Shown here: piece by piece, positions 10,976 to 20,396 of the stretch | Position numbering within the stretch: position 1 is the stretch's first letter | Layout of the letters: each line of letters starts with the position of its first letter | Source of the DNA: Paludibacteraceae bacterium | GTDB lineage: Bacteria > Bacteroidota > Bacteroidia > Bacteroidales > Paludibacteraceae | Reading direction: 5' to 3' | Assembly: GCA_024693065.1 (NCBI GenBank) | Contig: JAILLP010000007.1 | Location: 1-64,000, forward strand | DNA length: 64,000 nucleotides | Position numbers and translations under genes: made by a program | The notes under the pieces: model-generated | Database searches by the model: none | The model's input: the letters and a program-made list of their open reading frames with translations, nothing else | What the model was told of the DNA's origin: nothing

Positions 10976-12901
10976 TCACGACACAGCGGCGCATTCCCTA
11001 GTTCCGTCCAAAACGGAGTATTTACTGTTGTTACTAATAAATTCCGGCACCATCTCCTTCAGTTTCGCCACGATGGCGAAATCGTCACAGGAGGACAATA
11101 TTTCCTGCAACTCGGAGATCTGCGCATTCAACTTAGCCGAATCACACGGACATATCTTAGCCTTGAGGATCTTCGGGTGGGAAGTCGGAGAGGCCTTTTC
11201 ACGGTCGGAGAGCACCTCCTCGTACAGTTTCTCGCCTGGGCGAAGACCAATCTCCTTAATCTCTATGTCCGACGCGCGGGACAACCTGATCATGCTGACA
11301 GCCAAGTCGTATATCCGCACAGGCTTACCCATGTCGAAGAGATAGATCTCGCCATTCTCACCGATGAGCGAAGACTCCAGCACCAGGGAGCACGCCTCAG
11401 GGATGGTCATGAAAAAGCGTACGATATCCTTGTGGGTCAACGTGACAGGACCGCCCTCCTCGATCTGCTTACGGAAGAGAGGTATGACGGAGCCACTCGA
11501 GCCCAAGACATTGCCGAAACGGGTGGTGATGAAGGAGGTGGATGAATTGGTGGAAGACTGCACATACATCTCCGCCAAGCGCTTGGTGGCCCCCATCACA
11601 TTGGTAGGGTTAACCGCCTTATCGGTCGAGATCATCACGAAGCGCTTCACACCGAACTCCACAGAGAGGTCCGCCACCAGCTTCGTACCGAACACATTCA
11701 TGCGCACCGCCTCATAAACATTCTCCTCCATCAACGGCACATGCTTGTATGCGGCGGCATGGAAAACAATTGTCGGGCGCACCTCCGAGAAGAGATGCCT
11801 CATGCGCACCTCGTCCCGCACGTCCGCCACAACGAACTGCAGTTTGCCGGAAGAGACAGCATCCGAGAAGTCACGGGACATCTCGAACTGCATATCGAAG
11901 GTAGGCGTCTCAGCCTGGTCGAGGGAGACCACCTTCTTCACGTCGCAGCGCAGCACCTGCCGCACGATCTCCTGTCCGATGGAGCCGGAAGCGCCCGTGA
12001 CCAGCACCACCTGTCCTTTCAGGAACGTGCGCACCTCCTCCCCTTTCAGGAAGATCGGGTCACGACCGAGCAAATCCTCGATTTTCAGGTCACGCAGCTG
12101 GTTCACCTTGAACGTGCCGCTCATCCATGTGTTCGGAGAAGGGACAGACAAGACATGCAAGCCCATCTTCACGCCCTCGTTGATCACCATCCGCTTCTTG
12201 TCCGAAGAGATATTCGGCATGGCCAGCACCAGCGTGTCCACATTGTATTTCTCGACGCACTCGGGCGAGAGACCCTCCTCCACCGACAAGACAGGAACAC
12301 CGTCCATCACCTTGCCGGACTTGGCGAAATCATCATCCACGAAGTACGGAATCTTGAAACGCACCGTGTCATCGCTCGACAAGACGTTCTTCGTCATGCT
12401 ACCCAACGAGCCCGCACCATAGATCACGACCACCCTCCGCTGCCGGCTACCATGCTTTTTGCCCACGAAATAGACAAACTTAATGAGCAGACGAATCAGC
12501 ACGATGAAGAGGGCCACCACGGAAACCGTGAGAACCATCTCTATCACAGTCGGTATATAATCCAGGAATTGTGGTGCGAAGGAAGTCAACGCCCACCTGG
12601 CAATCCAGTACAAAGCAAAGCACAAGAGGCAGGAACAAATAATACGGAAAATATCGTAGAACCCAGTGTGCCGAATCAGTCCTACATAGGAACGGACAAC
12701 GAGGAAAGAGACAAAGAAAAGCGCAAAGACAGAAAGAACATCATAGAGACGATGCTCCGCAGACAACGACCCGTACCGTACCAATAAGAACACGACAACC
12801 GCTATCAGCAAATCAAACGCTAACACAAAATATTTCGAAGGCGACCATTGGCCATACAAGGTGTACAACTTACAAAACGCCCTTCCAAAGAAATCAGCCA
12901 T
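10976..12901 (-). CDS. Membrane-anchored UDP-sugar 4,6-dehydratase/epimerase (CapD/WbpM/FlaA1 family)
   Basis: A long-form polysaccharide biosynthesis dehydratase of 641 residues. Residues ~1-145 contain four hydrophobic helices, then an N-terminal Rossmann-like domain (VVIYGAGSLGS), and from ~300 the catalytic SDR domain with nucleotide motif TGASGSIGQEI. The active-site region ISTDKAVNPTNVMGATKR carries the Met-Lys arrangement of the large FlaA1-like enzymes. By family it removes water from UDP-GlcNAc to make the 4-keto-6-deoxy sugar; the adjacent aminotransferase could then add an amino group. A hairpin terminator sits just upstream, so it may have its own promoter (TATTTTTG at 12950-12957). 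Confidence 0.9.
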   Translation of the reverse strand: MADFFGRAFCKLYTLYGQWSPSKYFVLAFDLLIAVVVFLLVRYGSLSAEHRLYDVLSVFALFFVSFLVVRSYVGLIRHTGFYDIFRIICSCLLCFALYWIARWALTSFAPQFLDYIPTVIEMVLTVSVVALFIVLIRLLIKFVYFVGKKHGSRQRRVVVIYGAGSLGSMTKNVLSSDDTVRFKIPYFVDDDFAKSGKVMDGVPVLSVEEGLSPECVEKYNVDTLVLAMPNISSDKKRMVINEGVKMGLHVLSVPSPNTWMSGTFKVNQLRDLKIEDLLGRDPIFLKGEEVRTFLKGQVVLVTGASGSIGQEIVRQVLRCDVKKVVSLDQAETPTFDMQFEMSRDFSDAVSSGKLQFVVADVRDEVRMRHLFSEVRPTIVFHAAAYKHVPLMEENVYEAVRMNVFGTKLVADLSVEFGVKRFVMISTDKAVNPTNVMGATKRLAEMYVQSSTNSSTSFITTRFGNVLGSSGSVIPLFRKQIEEGGPVTLTHKDIVRFFMTIPEACSLVLESSLIGENGEIYLFDMGKPVRIYDLAVSMIRLSRASDIEIKEIGLRPGEKLYEEVLSDREKASPTSHPKILKAKICPCDSAKLNAQISELQEILSSCDDFAIVAKLKEMVPEFISNNSKYSVLDGTRECAAVS

Positions 12902-12949
12902 ACATCATATCTCTTCCAACAAACACGTAAGACACATCTGAACAATTGG

Positions 12950-12957
12950 CAAAAATA
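12950..12957 (-). promoter_or_regulatory. Possible -7 box for the dehydratase-manA pair
   Basis: TATTTTTG on the minus strand lies ~50 nt upstream of the dehydratase ATG, just after the terminator hairpin. No correctly spaced TTTG element is evident, so the call is weak. Confidence 0.3.
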
Positions 12958-12958
12958 C

Positions 12959-13000
12959 AAAAAAGGCTCACCAAACACAATTTTTGGCAAGCCTTTTTTA
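12959..13000. terminator. Hairpin terminator inside the polysaccharide locus
   Basis: A long hairpin with arms AAAAAGGCT..CCAAA and TTTGG..AGCCTTTTTT has A and T tracts on either side, so it could end transcription on both strands. It separates the aminotransferase gene from the dehydratase gene, which run the same way. Confidence 0.65.
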
Positions 13001-13089
13001 CGTGAAATTATCTACAGATGATAAAAAAACAAACAATTCAATACCGACAGAGCCGGATTAGGGTCAACCGTCCCCTAAAAACCGGCCTA

Positions 13090-14232
13090 TCAAAGGGCGG
13101 ATTTTATCGTATCCGCCACAAAACCAACATCCTCCACAGAGACACACGGACCACTCGGCAAGCAAAGACCAGAGGCGAACAATCCTTCGCTCACACCGTT
13201 CAAATACCGCGGGGCATCCTTGAAGACAGGCTGCAGGTGGAGCGGTTTCCACAAAGGACGGGACTCCACACCCGCCTCATCCAGCAAGAGGCGAATCCGT
13301 TCGATCTCCTTGTCCGACGAGCCATCTAAAGTGATGGTATTCAGCCAATAATTGGAATCAAACTCAGGCAAAGGATTCAGGTGAACCGAAACCCTATCCA
13401 CCCCGGAGAATAGGTGGTCGTATTGTTCCGCCAAGAGACGATGGTGGCAGATATGATCCTCCGCGACGCGCATCTGTCCACGACCGATACCCGCGCAGAC
13501 ATTGCTCATACGGTAGTTATAGCCTATCTGTTCATGCTGATAATAGGGGAAAGGCTCCCTCGCCTGCGTGGCGTAGAAAAGGATTTTGCGCTTAGCCGCT
13601 TCGTCGGGGCAGACCAACGCACCTCCCCCCGAGGTGGTGATCATCTTATTACCGTTGAAGCTCAACACGCCAAAACGACCGAAAGTGCCGCAAGACCTTC
13701 CCTTGTACCTAGAGCCGAAAGCCTCCGCAGCATCCTCCACAACAGGGATTCCGTAACGGTCGGCGACCGCCAATATCTCGTCATACTTCGGAGGCATACC
13801 GTAGAGACAAACCAGCACGATAGCCTTAGGCAAGCGTCCCGTGCGGGAAAGACGGACCTTGATCGCCTCCTCTAACAGGTTCGGATCCATGTTCCATGTC
13901 TCCGGCTCGCTATCCACGAAGACTGGTGTAGCACCTTGATACACAATAGGATTGCACGAAGCCGCGAAGGTGAAGCTCTGGCAGATCACCTCATCCCCCG
14001 GCTGGACATCCAGCAGCACCATCGACAGATGGACGGCGGCGGTGCCGGACGATAAGGCGGCGACTCGTTTCCCTTCGCCCATAAAACGTTCCAGGTCAGC
14101 CTCGAAGGCATCCACGTTAGGTCCCAGCGGGACAACCCAGTTCGTATCGAACGACTCCTTGACGAACTTCTCTTCCCAGCCCTCCTCACTCATGTGCGCA
14201 AGGCATAGATAAATACGTTTGTTCTTCTCCAT
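13090..14232 (-). CDS. DegT/DnrJ/EryC1/StrS family PLP-dependent sugar aminotransferase
   Basis: Transfers an amino group to a 4-keto (or 3-keto) nucleotide sugar. Visible motifs are the N-terminal IYLCLAHMSEEGWEEKFVKE, the substrate/PLP region ALSSGTAAVHLS, the conserved VVEDAAEAFGS and the PLP-lysine segment SFNGNKMITTSGGG. About 380 residues is normal. The ATG at 14232 (MEKNKRIY) starts at the family's usual N-terminus; the one at 14241 adds three residues. It lies between the sugar-phosphate transferase and the dehydratase; the three together resemble the PglC-PglE-PglF set that makes and loads a bacillosamine-type first sugar. The exact product is inference. Confidence 0.9.
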   Translation of the reverse strand: MEKNKRIYLCLAHMSEEGWEEKFVKESFDTNWVVPLGPNVDAFEADLERFMGEGKRVAALSSGTAAVHLSMVLLDVQPGDEVICQSFTFAASCNPIVYQGATPVFVDSEPETWNMDPNLLEEAIKVRLSRTGRLPKAIVLVCLYGMPPKYDEILAVADRYGIPVVEDAAEAFGSRYKGRSCGTFGRFGVLSFNGNKMITTSGGGALVCPDEAAKRKILFYATQAREPFPYYQHEQIGYNYRMSNVCAGIGRGQMRVAEDHICHHRLLAEQYDHLFSGVDRVSVHLNPLPEFDSNYWLNTITLDGSSDKEIERIRLLLDEAGVESRPLWKPLHLQPVFKDAPRYLNGVSEGLFASGLCLPSGPCVSVEDVGFVADTIKSAL

Positions 14233-14259
14233 GGCAAACAATAAGCTTACAAGAACACA

Positions 14260-14865
14260 TCATATGGTTTCACCAGCGAAGAGGATCTTGCGACCCAGCA
14301 ACGTGGCGAAAATTATTTTCAGATCCAAAAAGAAAGAGTAATGGTGCAGATAGTAACGATTGAGGCGCACCTTGTCAGGATAAATCACCTCGTCGTGGTA
14401 CTGGTGCGGGTTCTCCACCTGAGTCAACAGCATCTCCTCATCCCGATACTTCAGCGTCGCCGGACCCGTGATGCCTGGGCGCAAGGAAAGGATTTCACGG
14501 TCCTCACCCTGCAGCTTATCCGCATAGCCGGGCACATCCGGACGAGGTCCCACCATGCTCATCTTTCCCACGAAGACATCCCACAATTCCGGCAATTCAT
14601 CCAATTTAGTTTTACGAAGGAACGCCCCCAGTTTCGTGATACGAAGGTCTCCCGCCACAGTGACAGTCGTGCCATCATTCCCCTCAGACATTGTCCTAAA
14701 CTTATGCATGACGAACAATTCGCCATCCTTTCCCACCCGACGCTGGCAAAAAAGGACAGAGGCTCCATCCAATAAGCGAATCAACAAAGCAATCAACAAC
14801 AAAACCCATGAACATAGGACCAAACCTACGAAAGCGGACAATCTATCAAACCAAAACTTCAACAC
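14260..14865 (-). CDS. Initiating sugar-phosphate transferase (PglC/WcaJ catalytic-domain type)
   Basis: A monotopic phosphoglycosyl transferase that moves a sugar phosphate from a UDP-sugar onto undecaprenyl phosphate and so starts the repeat unit. It is the minimal 201-residue form: one hydrophobic hairpin (residues ~10-35), then the conserved VMHKFRTM, the TKLDELPEL segment with the catalytic Asp-Glu pair, MVGPRP and SLRPGITG. All key residues are present. It sits in the minus-strand polysaccharide cluster next to the aminotransferase. No other initiating enzyme is seen in the cluster, so this one probably sets the reducing-end sugar. Confidence 0.9.
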   Translation of the reverse strand: MLKFWFDRLSAFVGLVLCSWVLLLIALLIRLLDGASVLFCQRRVGKDGELFVMHKFRTMSEGNDGTTVTVAGDLRITKLGAFLRKTKLDELPELWDVFVGKMSMVGPRPDVPGYADKLQGEDREILSLRPGITGPATLKYRDEEMLLTQVENPHQYHDEVIYPDKVRLNRYYLHHYSFFLDLKIIFATLLGRKILFAGETI

Positions 14866-14874
14866 TGGATCATA

Positions 14875-15723
14875 CTATTTTTTAGAATACAAATCAATTT
14901 CGTTAGCACTCCGATCACATGCACTAGCCGCCTTCCGGATATCCAGAAAAGGGCCGCACTCATCCAAGAGTCTGCAGAACTTCGAGAATGCGCCAGAGAT
15001 GCCGTAATAGGTTTTAAAACGCCTCTCCAAAGGCAAATCATGGGCGACGGGTTGCTCCGCATCAAAATCCTGCGTATGAAAGTAGCAGAGGTTATACGTC
15101 TTGCCCGACATCCAACGTTTCACAAGGGGGAACGGGAAGAAGCGGAAATAGCCTCCACCCGAAAAGACGAACCGCTTGGAGAGCATACTCTTCACACTCA
15201 CCGGGAACTCCATGATCGAGGCATCCCCCACCCGACACACGACCGGCTCGTCCTTCCCGAAATCAGGGAATCCACCGAACGAATGCGTGGAAGGGAATAT
15301 GGAGCTATCATACTTGAAACCCATACGGGACAATTCCTCCAAGACCCAAACATTATCGTTGCCCACGCTCCATGCCGGCGCACGGTAGGCATCCACTTCC
15401 GCACCGATCACATCCTCTATGGACTTCTTCGCCCGCATCGTATTCTCCACGAACAGCTCCCTCGAAAAATCCTTCAGCAATTCATGCTGATAGGAATGGC
15501 AACCGATATGGTGACCTTGCGCATATATCTTACGGATCAGTTCGGGGTGATGGTCGGCCACCCATCCCAAGCAGAAGAATGTGGCGGTCAGCCCCCTTCG
15601 CTCCAACTCCTCCAATATCTTGTCCATCCATAGCTGCAGACGATACTCGTATTTCTCCCAATCCATGTCCGTCCAGACACAGTTGCAATACCAATCCTCC
15701 ACGTCAAAAGTCAAGACATTCAT
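14875..15723 (-). CDS. Polysaccharide deacetylase (NodB-like)
   Basis: Carbohydrate esterase 4-type fold. The N-terminus TFDVEDWY holds the catalytic Asp pair, GHHIGCHSYQHELL the metal-binding His residues, and DAYRAPAWS the Arg/Pro motif. Length (282) and the DVEDW start fit the exopolysaccharide-locus deacetylase subgroup. It would remove N-acetyl groups from polymer or lipid-linked sugar. No signal peptide is seen, so it is likely cytoplasmic or acts before export. It lies 9 nt upstream of the sugar-phosphate transferase on the minus strand. Confidence 0.88.
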   Translation of the reverse strand: MNVLTFDVEDWYCNCVWTDMDWEKYEYRLQLWMDKILEELERRGLTATFFCLGWVADHHPELIRKIYAQGHHIGCHSYQHELLKDFSRELFVENTMRAKKSIEDVIGAEVDAYRAPAWSVGNDNVWVLEELSRMGFKYDSSIFPSTHSFGGFPDFGKDEPVVCRVGDASIMEFPVSVKSMLSKRFVFSGGGYFRFFPFPLVKRWMSGKTYNLCYFHTQDFDAEQPVAHDLPLERRFKTYYGISGAFSKFCRLLDECGPFLDIRKAASACDRSANEIDLYSKK

Positions 15724-15741
15724 ATCTTACCATTCTGAGAA

Positions 15742-16899
15742 TCAACTATTCATACCAGACTTCTCCGCTCGGAACGACTTCGAGAAGAACTTCCGTGTTC
15801 CTTCCAGCATCGAATAAAAAAACGCTTTCGCATCTTTCCAGCCACCCTCCTGGTAATACAGATCCTTCCCGAAGAAACGGAACCATGAGGGGGTCGTCCT
15901 CAACCGATCAGGCGAGCTGACGAACCAAGCCAGATCCAATCCGAGGAAACGCAATGTCTTCCCCGGTTTATAATCAAACGGCACCACTTCTAGCCTCAAC
16001 TCATCCCGCACGATCAGTTCAGGGAAATTGACGCCAGAGACATCCGCCGCACGCAGGCAAGCAGGCAAACGAGGGTTCAGCTCCACGATACGGTAGTCAC
16101 CATCCTCCGCCTCCAGCACGTCCAAATCGGCGAAACCGACCCAACCCAACTTGTCCAAAGCGGACTCACAGACACGAAGCAGGCCCTCATTCTCCACCGT
16201 GACGCCACAGCAACTGCTTCCGCCCTTAATCGGATAGTAGCGAAGGATTTTCAGGATGCAATGGTTCACCACCCGTCCCGCTGAATCCCTGTAGAGCATC
16301 ACGCTGTAATAATAATTCCTCACCGAGATATACTCCTGCAACAGACATCCTCCATAAGCGGAGACGACCGCCGGCAAGGAAGCGTCCAGTTCCTTCTCAT
16401 CCAGGACCAAGACAATACCCCTCGCCCCAGCCGCATGATTGGGTTTGATGAGCAAAGGAAACGACAGATCATCTCGCTCCAGCCCCTTTTCGTCCAGAAC
16501 CACCGTCTTCGGATGAGGCAGTACGTTCTTCTGGCAGAAAGTCATGAACGATGATTTGTCATGGACCAACGAGAAGAGAGTCTCCTCCGCCACCGCACAA
16601 CGCACCCGTAAGTCTCTTTCAAGGCGATCCTTGCATCGACTCAGGCAAGCCGCCTGTTCATCCTCCATGGGGATCACCACATCAATGGACTCCTCCGCCA
16701 CGATGCGGGACAACAAGGGGAAAACAGTATCAGGATCACTATCATTCTCCAGTTCGATGTGCCTATCCGCAAAACGGGACTTGGAAGCCACACGATCTCC
16801 ACAAGTCGCCAACACCACCCGGCATCCGGACGACTTCAAGGACCGCGCGGTAGACAAAGCCTGCAGGCCACCACCAAAAATCAAGACGTTAGCCTTCAT
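15742..16899 (-). CDS. ATP-grasp ligase-like protein
   Basis: A protein of 385 residues with the three-part ATP-grasp build: an N-terminal Rossmann-like pre-ATP domain (LIFGGGLQALSTARSL), a central part with FPLLIKPNHAAGARGI (ATP-binding Lys and Gly-rich loop), and a C-terminal part with the metal-binding IVELNPRLPA. The family joins a carboxylate to an amine or thiol through an acyl phosphate. In a polysaccharide locus it may attach an amino acid or similar group to a sugar; the substrate cannot be read. It overlaps the upstream acyltransferase gene by 4 nt, so the two are probably translationally coupled. Confidence 0.82.
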   Translation of the reverse strand: MKANVLIFGGGLQALSTARSLKSSGCRVVLATCGDRVASKSRFADRHIELENDSDPDTVFPLLSRIVAEESIDVVIPMEDEQAACLSRCKDRLERDLRVRCAVAEETLFSLVHDKSSFMTFCQKNVLPHPKTVVLDEKGLERDDLSFPLLIKPNHAAGARGIVLVLDEKELDASLPAVVSAYGGCLLQEYISVRNYYYSVMLYRDSAGRVVNHCILKILRYYPIKGGSSCCGVTVENEGLLRVCESALDKLGWVGFADLDVLEAEDGDYRIVELNPRLPACLRAADVSGVNFPELIVRDELRLEVVPFDYKPGKTLRFLGLDLAWFVSSPDRLRTTPSWFRFFGKDLYYQEGGWKDAKAFFYSMLEGTRKFFSKSFRAEKSGMNS

Positions 16900-17954
16900 C
16901 CCACTATCGTGAAAAAACGTTTGAATAGTCCATTAAAGCAATACATCAGCAAAGAAGTGATCAACACCACAATCAGGAAGGCGACCGCCGCATAAAGCAA
17001 CGTACGGTTAACTACCGAAGGCACCGTCCCGAACATCGACGAAACAGCCATGACCACAATCCCCTTAACAGGGTTATGTGTTGCCATCACAATGAAACTA
17101 TTTCTTCCCCACCATCTCAACCACTCGAAAAAGCGGCATGAATATACGGAAGAAAGAGACTGAAGGCAAAAACAAAAAAGAAGAACTGCGACAATTCCCC
17201 CAAACGCATTGAGGTAAAACAAGACCACCGTTTTCCCCAGCATGGCATGCCCCATCGAGACGAGTCCATTCCACCCTGCCCCCACGCACAAAAGGAGGAA
17301 GCAAAGCAACATCACAAGGAGCGTCCATTTGCCATAGGCGGCAATCCTCTCCTCAAAAAAGCGAAGGCCTCCCGCTTTCTCCACCAGGAGGTTTCCCAAC
17401 GCATAGAAAGGGAATGCGAACAAAGCCACATCAACGCTCCATGGCAACGCAGTGAAGTCATACGACCACACCCCACGCACCATCGTGCAGCCCACCCATG
17501 CGAATAGCAGAGAGAGCGCCACACGCACCATCACGCTACAATTCCGCATGAAGAAATAGAGCAGTTCCACCACAAAGAGGCAAGGGACGAACCACAATGG
17601 CACATTATGGACCAGATACCCCTCCGACCCACGGGCAAGAAGCGTCTCCACCAAAGGTTTCCAACACTCATCCATCGGCTGATGGGAAATGCGCAGGAAA
17701 AAGACCCAAAACGCCCAAGTGAGGACTGAGAAGATCGCATAAGGGATCAACAAGGAGGAAACACGTCGTTTCAGGAAAGTGATGACCCCATCATAGCGAT
17801 CCCTAGAGAACACCATGCCACTCAGGAAGAAGAAGAGGGGAATGTGAAACGCATAAACCACCTTAGCGCCCAGTCCAGCGTACATGATATGCCCCCATAT
17901 CACACAGAGCATACCCAATCCCTTCGCATAATCTATATAATCGAAACGCTTCAT
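16896..17954 (-). CDS. Acyltransferase family 3 membrane protein
   Basis: Integral membrane acyltransferase of the OafA/WecH type that O-acetylates surface polysaccharides. The N-terminal signature is clear: RFDYIDYAKGLGMLCVIWGH, then FHIPLFFFLSGMVFSR. About ten hydrophobic helices follow over 352 residues. It overlaps the downstream ATP-grasp gene by 4 nt and follows the GT2 gene by 24 nt, all in one minus-strand operon. Confidence 0.88.
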   Translation of the reverse strand: MKRFDYIDYAKGLGMLCVIWGHIMYAGLGAKVVYAFHIPLFFFLSGMVFSRDRYDGVITFLKRRVSSLLIPYAIFSVLTWAFWVFFLRISHQPMDECWKPLVETLLARGSEGYLVHNVPLWFVPCLFVVELLYFFMRNCSVMVRVALSLLFAWVGCTMVRGVWSYDFTALPWSVDVALFAFPFYALGNLLVEKAGGLRFFEERIAAYGKWTLLVMLLCFLLLCVGAGWNGLVSMGHAMLGKTVVLFYLNAFGGIVAVLLFCFCLQSLSSVYSCRFFEWLRWWGRNSFIVMATHNPVKGIVVMAVSSMFGTVPSVVNRTLLYAAVAFLIVVLITSLLMYCFNGLFKRFFTIVG

Positions 17955-17978
17955 TCAATATTTCTCCACATCATACAT

Positions 17979-18743
17979 TCATCTAGCCTTCGTGAACCAA
18001 ACCTTCTTCACCACCCCAAAGACAAGGTTCATACCCGTCCAAAAGAGTGCGGAGGCGACACACTTCCCCTCCGAAAGACGGAACAAGCGGTAATGCCACT
18101 TAATCAGCGAGAGATAACTATGGTTGCTTATCGACCCCTTCCGGACACGATAGGTGGCCAAATCCTCATCCAGCAGATAGCAGTCCGCCACGGCAGACAC
18201 TTTCAGCCACATCGCATAGTCGTTGTTCTTCTTCAGGTCAGCCACCTGCACCAGACCCACCACTGACGCATCGTACATGACAGAGAGGCAACCCGGCCAG
18301 CAAAAGCAATACATGCCCCACTTCGTGATCCGTCGGGGACCTGTCACATAACGGTCCATAGGGGTACCATCCTCGCGCATGAAACCGCGACCCGTATAGG
18401 AGAAGGCATAACCATTCTCCCGCATGAAAGCCAATTGATGCTCCAATTTTAACGGAGACCAGACATCGTCCGCATCCAAGAAAGCCACCCATCGCCCACG
18501 AGCCTCACGCAAGGCAAGATTCCTCGACACGGCAGCACCCGAACGCACATCGTTCCTGAAGCATCGGATACGGGCATCGCCAAAGCCCTCCGCACACGCC
18601 AAAGAGCCATCAGAGGAGGCGTCGTCGACGATGATCATCTCCCAATTGGCATACGATTGCGCACGTACACTCTCAATCGCCTCACGCAAGGAATCCGCAC
18701 AGTTGTAGACTGGCGTGATAATGGAAACCAAATCATTCTCCAT
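17979..18743 (-). CDS. Family 2 glycosyltransferase
   Basis: GT-A fold glycosyltransferase of 254 residues. It has the N-terminal VSIITPVYNCADSL, VIDD-type EMIIVDDASSDGS, and the DXD-like WVAFLDADDVW metal/nucleotide-sugar site. There is no membrane domain. It would add one sugar of the repeat unit on the cytoplasmic face; donor and linkage are unknown. It lies in the minus-strand cluster between the LbH acetyltransferase and the acyltransferase. Confidence 0.9.
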   Translation of the reverse strand: MENDLVSIITPVYNCADSLREAIESVRAQSYANWEMIIVDDASSDGSLACAEGFGDARIRCFRNDVRSGAAVSRNLALREARGRWVAFLDADDVWSPLKLEHQLAFMRENGYAFSYTGRGFMREDGTPMDRYVTGPRRITKWGMYCFCWPGCLSVMYDASVVGLVQVADLKKNNDYAMWLKVSAVADCYLLDEDLATYRVRKGSISNHSYLSLIKWHYRLFRLSEGKCVASALFWTGMNLVFGVVKKVWFTKAR

Positions 18744-18788
18744 ACACTATTCTCTCCGGATTTCCAGTTTCACATACGATTCGGGGAT

Positions 18789-19292
18789 TCACAAAGACTC
18801 ATCCCCCACTACCCTGCAAGGTATTCCGACTGCCTTGCAACCAGGAGGAATGGACTTATTAACCATAGACATCGCACCCACGACAGACTCCTCTCCAATC
18901 TCAATATCCGTCCGGGCAAGCACAGTGGAACGCATACCAATGTACGCACCTCTTCTTATGACAATACGATTATGGCCTTGCCCCCTACCATGGCAAGAGA
19001 AAAAGACACCATAGGAAATGGTGACATCATCCTCAATCGTCATCAGGTCATAGCATTTATCGTCCAGATAACAACGCATGCCGATGAAGACATGTTTGCC
19101 GATCTTATATCCGCAAAGGCGGTATAAAAAGATGCGTACGCAATTCCACGGCAGGTAAGGGATAAAAGCGGCAGAAAACCACTTGCGGATGGGTATAGTA
19201 AAGACTTTCCACAAAGAATATTTCCAATAGTAAGGAATATTCTCCTCCGCTACACCCTTGTGGGTCAATTTATACAAAAATTTCAGCACCAT
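18789..19292 (-). CDS. Left-handed beta-helix acetyltransferase (CysE/LacA/WcaF-like)
   Basis: A protein of 167 residues whose middle and C-terminal parts carry hexapeptide repeats (for example IGKHVFIGMRCYLDD, IVIRRGAYIGMRSTVLA, IGEESVVGAMSMV) and the closing ipPGckAVGIPCRVV segment of the hexapeptide acetyltransferases. It probably O- or N-acetylates a sugar of the repeat unit using acetyl-CoA. It lies downstream of a glycosyltransferase gene on the same strand. The call to a hexapeptide transferase is firm; the acceptor is unknown. Confidence 0.88.
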   Translation of the reverse strand: MVLKFLYKLTHKGVAEENIPYYWKYSLWKVFTIPIRKWFSAAFIPYLPWNCVRIFLYRLCGYKIGKHVFIGMRCYLDDKCYDLMTIEDDVTISYGVFFSCHGRGQGHNRIVIRRGAYIGMRSTVLARTDIEIGEESVVGAMSMVNKSIPPGCKAVGIPCRVVGDESL

Positions 19293-19322
19293 ATTCTCAA
19301 TCGACTAGATATATTTCAAAAA

Positions 19323-20396
19323 TCACGCAGGGAAAATAGAATCGACCCAATCATCCGATTGATCGATCACAGACGGTTTAGGCACCGCACGGATTCGCCT
19401 TATCTTTTCCCCGATTAATTCCTCCGACAAACTATTCACCAAAGAGACGACACTCTCCTCATCCGAGGCATCCACGGTCATTCCGATGCCCAATTGTTCC
19501 ACCCTCTCCGCCAAAAAAGTACCCTTTGAGACGATGATAGGGGTCTCGAAATAAATGGCTTCATATAATTTGTTCGGCTCCGCATAGACCACATTCGCAT
19601 AGTCCGTGTCATAAGCGGAAAGGACCCAATCAATCTCCGCATAGATGGAAGACAGATCTCGGGGAGATTCGTACGGCCCATGAAAAAAGCAATTGCTCAA
19701 TCGACCTAAGGGTTCAAACTGCCGACGATTATGTTCGGAAGGGAAATCTCCGTAAAAATGGAACTCATGTTGAGGAAAGTGACGACAAAAAATGTCAGCG
19801 AAGGAGAAGATTGTATTAAAACGGATTCTCCCCACAAACCCGACACGGAGGTTCTCATGTGCGGACTTTGGCACGAAAGGGAAGTCCATCACCGAAGGAG
19901 CAAGCTTATTCGGCACAACACATACATTGCCCGGACATTTGTCACCGAAATGGTAGCGGGCAAACCCCTCCGAAGTAAGCACCGTCATGCGCGACCTCTC
20001 TATCAACCGTTTATCCACGAACTCCAACGCCTTGCGGACGAAGGAATTAGGCAAATACGTATGCACCAAATCCAGTTCCTCGTATACATATGGTCTGCCG
20101 TGGCAACGAAGGCAAAACATCAGTGCGATATCCAAACCGTTCAAATAGTAGAGATCTGCGTTCGTGGAAGCAATCTTCCCCATAGATCTCAGCATAAGGG
20201 GGATGCGTCTCAAATAAGAAAGTTCATTCGGGAAAGAACCGATAATCTCTATCGGGAACCCCACCTTCTCATCATACTTCTCCGAGAATCGCTGAAAGGC
20301 ATACACCTCCACTTCGGCGCCCCGTTTGATGAACGATCGCACACGCATTATGCTCCGTTGGTTATGCAGCGAGCCTAAGACAAAAACAACTTTCAT
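19323..20396 (-). CDS. Glycosyltransferase, GT-B fold (GT4-like)
   Basis: A protein of 357 residues beginning MKVVFVLGSLHNQRS. It has the GT-B features of an N-terminal acceptor domain, the central VGFVGRIRFNTIFSFADIF hinge, and a C-terminal donor-binding region with AEPNKLYEAIYFETPIIVS, the E-x7-E-like site of GT4 enzymes. It overlaps the upstream GT4 gene by 4 nt. It adds a sugar of the repeat unit; the donor is unknown. Divergence from classical GT4 makes the family number tentative. Confidence 0.82.
   Translation of the reverse strand: MKVVFVLGSLHNQRSIMRVRSFIKRGAEVEVYAFQRFSEKYDEKVGFPIEIIGSFPNELSYLRRIPLMLRSMGKIASTNADLYYLNGLDIALMFCLRCHGRPYVYEELDLVHTYLPNSFVRKALEFVDKRLIERSRMTVLTSEGFARYHFGDKCPGNVCVVPNKLAPSVMDFPFVPKSAHENLRVGFVGRIRFNTIFSFADIFCRHFPQHEFHFYGDFPSEHNRRQFEPLGRLSNCFFHGPYESPRDLSSIYAEIDWVLSAYDTDYANVVYAEPNKLYEAIYFETPIIVSKGTFLAERVEQLGIGMTVDASDEESVVSLVNSLSEELIGEKIRRIRAVPKPSVIDQSDDWVDSIFPA

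Noticed and set aside
11741-12787. 348-residue open frame antisense to the dehydratase
   Set aside because: Runs opposite to a full-length, motif-rich gene; His/Arg-rich and low in structure, as for other antisense frames here.
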